NCBI RefSeq assembly: GCF_001750685.1
Contig: NZ_CP017269.1
Location: 2,087,416 to 2,151,415 of the forward strand
Reading direction: 5' to 3'
Source of the DNA: Geosporobacter ferrireducens
Lineage (GTDB): Bacteria > Bacillota > Clostridia > Peptostreptococcales > Thermotaleaceae
DNA length: 64,000 nt
The notes beneath the pieces were generated by a model that saw nothing but the letters and a program-made list of their open reading frames with translations, was not told the DNA's origin and made no database searches. Positions 62,491 through 64,000 of this stretch are shown piece after piece; the stretch's first letter is position 1, and each line of letters starts with the position of its first letter. The position numbers and the translations under genes are program-made.

Positions 62491-64000
62491 TTACATGACT
62501 CCCTTTTTTAATAATGGATTTACTGCATATAATGCATCCTCTTGGGTAAGAATCCGGTCATAGCGTCCTTTAAAAAGCTTATTCATTTGCGTAGTGTAGT
62601 ACACACCGGAAGTCAGCACTTCATATTTCCCCCCCAGCTGTGCTATGCTGCCGTCAAACATGAGGCAAACCTGATCACAGAATTTTGACACAAATTCAAC
62701 ATCATGGGTAACGATCAGCACTGTTTTTCCTTGACCCTTCAGGTCTGCTATAATATTTCCCATCCGCTCCTTTAACTCTCTGTCTAACCCTCTTGTCGGT
62801 TCATCAAGCAGAATAATTTCCGGTTCCATAACCAATATGGAAGCAAGTGCCACTCTTTGCTTTTCTCCACCGCTTAAATCCCTGGGGTTTTTTTCCTTAT
62901 ATATTTCGATGTCCAGTGCTTTTAGAATCTTATCAATCCTTGAATAATCCTTTATTTTCTTGTTATCTAAAGTAAATTTTAACTCCTCATAGACGGTATC
63001 ATTAAACAAATAATCATTAGGATTTTGAGAGAGATATCCAATCGTTCCCCTTATCTCTGTCTTTCCATGGGTTGGCTTTACAAGTCCGCATATGTTTTTC
63101 AGCAGGGTAGTTTTGCCGCTTCCATTTTCCCCCATAATCGCTAATACTTCTCCTTCTGAAACCTTCAGGTCGATCTCCTTGAGCGCCTTTTTTCCATTCT
63201 CATATCGGAAAGAAAGCTTTTGTAAAGAAATTATTTCTTTGGCATTTGGATGCTTGCCTGAAGGTATTTGCATTGCCGGGTTTTCCTTCCCTAATAAGCG
63301 GTGCAGTTCTCTTCTTCCGCTTTTAATGGTCAAAGGTATTTCACGAATACCCAGCTTCACAAAAAAATCTGCAATCGAAGGTAGAAACTTTTTTTGATGC
63401 AAAGCATTCCAATGGCAAAACCGATTGGGGGCACCATCAAATACCAGTTCACCCTCCTCCATAAAAAGAATTCTATCGGCCAAATGAAAGCATCGATCGA
63501 TTCGCTGCTCTATCAGTACGATGGTATATCCCAATTCCTCATTTAACCTTTTGATAATCTGAAGCACTTCTTCTGCTGTAGTCGGATCTAACTGAGAGGT
63601 TGGCTCATCCAATACTAAAAACCTATATCCCATAGACAGCGTAGCTCCGATAGCTACTTTTTGCTTCTGCCCGCCGGAAAGCTCATAGTTCTTTTTATCT
63701 CGAATATCCCACATGTTTAAAAAGCTCAGTGTCTCCAATACCTTTTTTCTCATCGTTGCATATTCTTCTCCAATATTTTCTAAACCAAAAGCAATTTCTC
63801 TTTCTACCTGATCCATTACCAATTGTTTCTCTGGATCTTGAAATACCATTCCTACAGAAGCAGAACTTTCAATCGTGCCTGCTATTTTTCCTCCATAAAA
63901 CTCAGGCACAATCCGGTTAAAAACCCTGCCTAAAGTGGACTTTCCAGAGCCTGATTTTCCAAGCAACAGAATAAATTCTCCTTCCCTTAGGGTTAGTTGA
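62491..64000 (-). CDS. ECF transporter double ATPase (EcfA-like fusion), partial
   Basis: The visible part carries two ABC ATPase domains in one chain. The first has GKSGSGKST, a Q-loop, ELSGGQKQKVAIGATLS and VLDEPTSQLDP. The second has GENGSGKTTLLKN, DLSGGEKQRVALASIL and LLDEPTRGLD. The frame stays open to the right edge (QLTLREGEFILLLGKSG precedes Walker A), so the true start is outside the window and the first internal TTG is not the start. It overlaps no neighbour and is followed after one base by the S component. An EcfT gene is not visible and may lie off the edge. Confidence 0.92.
   Translation of the reverse strand, partial: QLTLREGEFILLLGKSGSGKSTLGRVFNRIVPEFYGGKIAGTIESSASVGMVFQDPEKQLVMDQVEREIAFGLENIGEEYATMRKKVLETLSFLNMWDIRDKKNYELSGGQKQKVAIGATLSMGYRFLVLDEPTSQLDPTTAEEVLQIIKRLNEELGYTIVLIEQRIDRCFHLADRILFMEEGELVFDGAPNRFCHWNALHQKKFLPSIADFFVKLGIREIPLTIKSGRRELHRLLGKENPAMQIPSGKHPNAKEIISLQKLSFRYENGKKALKEIDLKVSEGEVLAIMGENGSGKTTLLKNICGLVKPTHGKTEIRGTIGYLSQNPNDYLFNDTVYEELKFTLDNKKIKDYSRIDKILKALDIEIYKEKNPRDLSGGEKQRVALASILVMEPEIILLDEPTRGLDRELKERMGNIIADLKGQGKTVLIVTHDVEFVSKFCDQVCLMFDGSIAQLGGKYEVLTSGVYYTTQMNKLFKGRYDRILTQEDALYAVNPLLKKGVM

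Overview
The window reads as a chromosomal segment of a low-GC, anaerobic, spore-forming, amino-acid-fermenting member of the Clostridia. Supporting signs are a complete selenium-dependent D-proline reductase (Stickland) operon with in-frame UGA codons in two genes, CotF-type spore coat genes, ECF vitamin transporters, guanine and TPP riboswitches that end in intrinsic terminators, and strong AGGAGG ribosome binding sites. Most genes are on the minus strand. I cannot name the species.

Layout. 1-12.2 kb: purine and thiamine metabolism. It holds a guanine riboswitch serving a gene off the left edge, purL, a divergent LysR regulator, a chemoreceptor, a TPP-riboswitch operon thiW-thiD-thiM-thiE, and purK-purE. 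12.3-26 kb: two small orphan genes, a giant cyclic beta-1,2-glucan synthase (2846 aa) behind a nucleotidyltransferase/phosphomannomutase-like fusion, and hemL. 26-38 kb: a second chemoreceptor, then the proline reductase locus prdR / prdC-prdA-(CBO2463-like)-prdB-prdD-prdE-prdF-TSUP transporter, with a -24/-12 (sigma-54) promoter before prdC. 38-42.9 kb: a small accessory zone with an RHS remnant, fabF, an AraC regulator, a CBS protein, a transposase remnant and dispersed REP-like repeats.

42.9-49.6 kb: a catabolic gene set (thiolase, beta-keto acid cleavage enzyme, cyclase-family hydrolase, and a sodium/solute symporter with a winged-helix tail). It sits behind a near-perfect sigma-54 promoter and next to a PAS-type sigma-54 activator. 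Its substrate is not known to me, and it is the best candidate here for an undescribed pathway. 49.7-50.7 kb: an ankyrin-repeat gene directly after the decayed 3' end of an RHS toxin gene. 50.7-54.4 kb: guaB-guaA under a guanine riboswitch, and a beta-propeller pseudogene. 54.4-57.7 kb: larC, split by an A10 slippery run (probable programmed frameshift), two tiny genes, two spore coat genes and a membrane protein. 57.7-64 kb: two secreted alpha/alpha-toroid proteins, one with a transcobalamin-like DUF4430 domain, next to an ECF transporter S component and a double ATPase that runs off the right edge.

The prd genes reduce D-proline to 5-aminovalerate, with PrdF racemising L-proline and PrdR probably sensing proline. 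The purine genes are scattered but share guanine-responsive control. The last cluster looks like surface capture and import of a cofactor, possibly a corrinoid. All family assignments come from reading the translations by eye; no database search was run.
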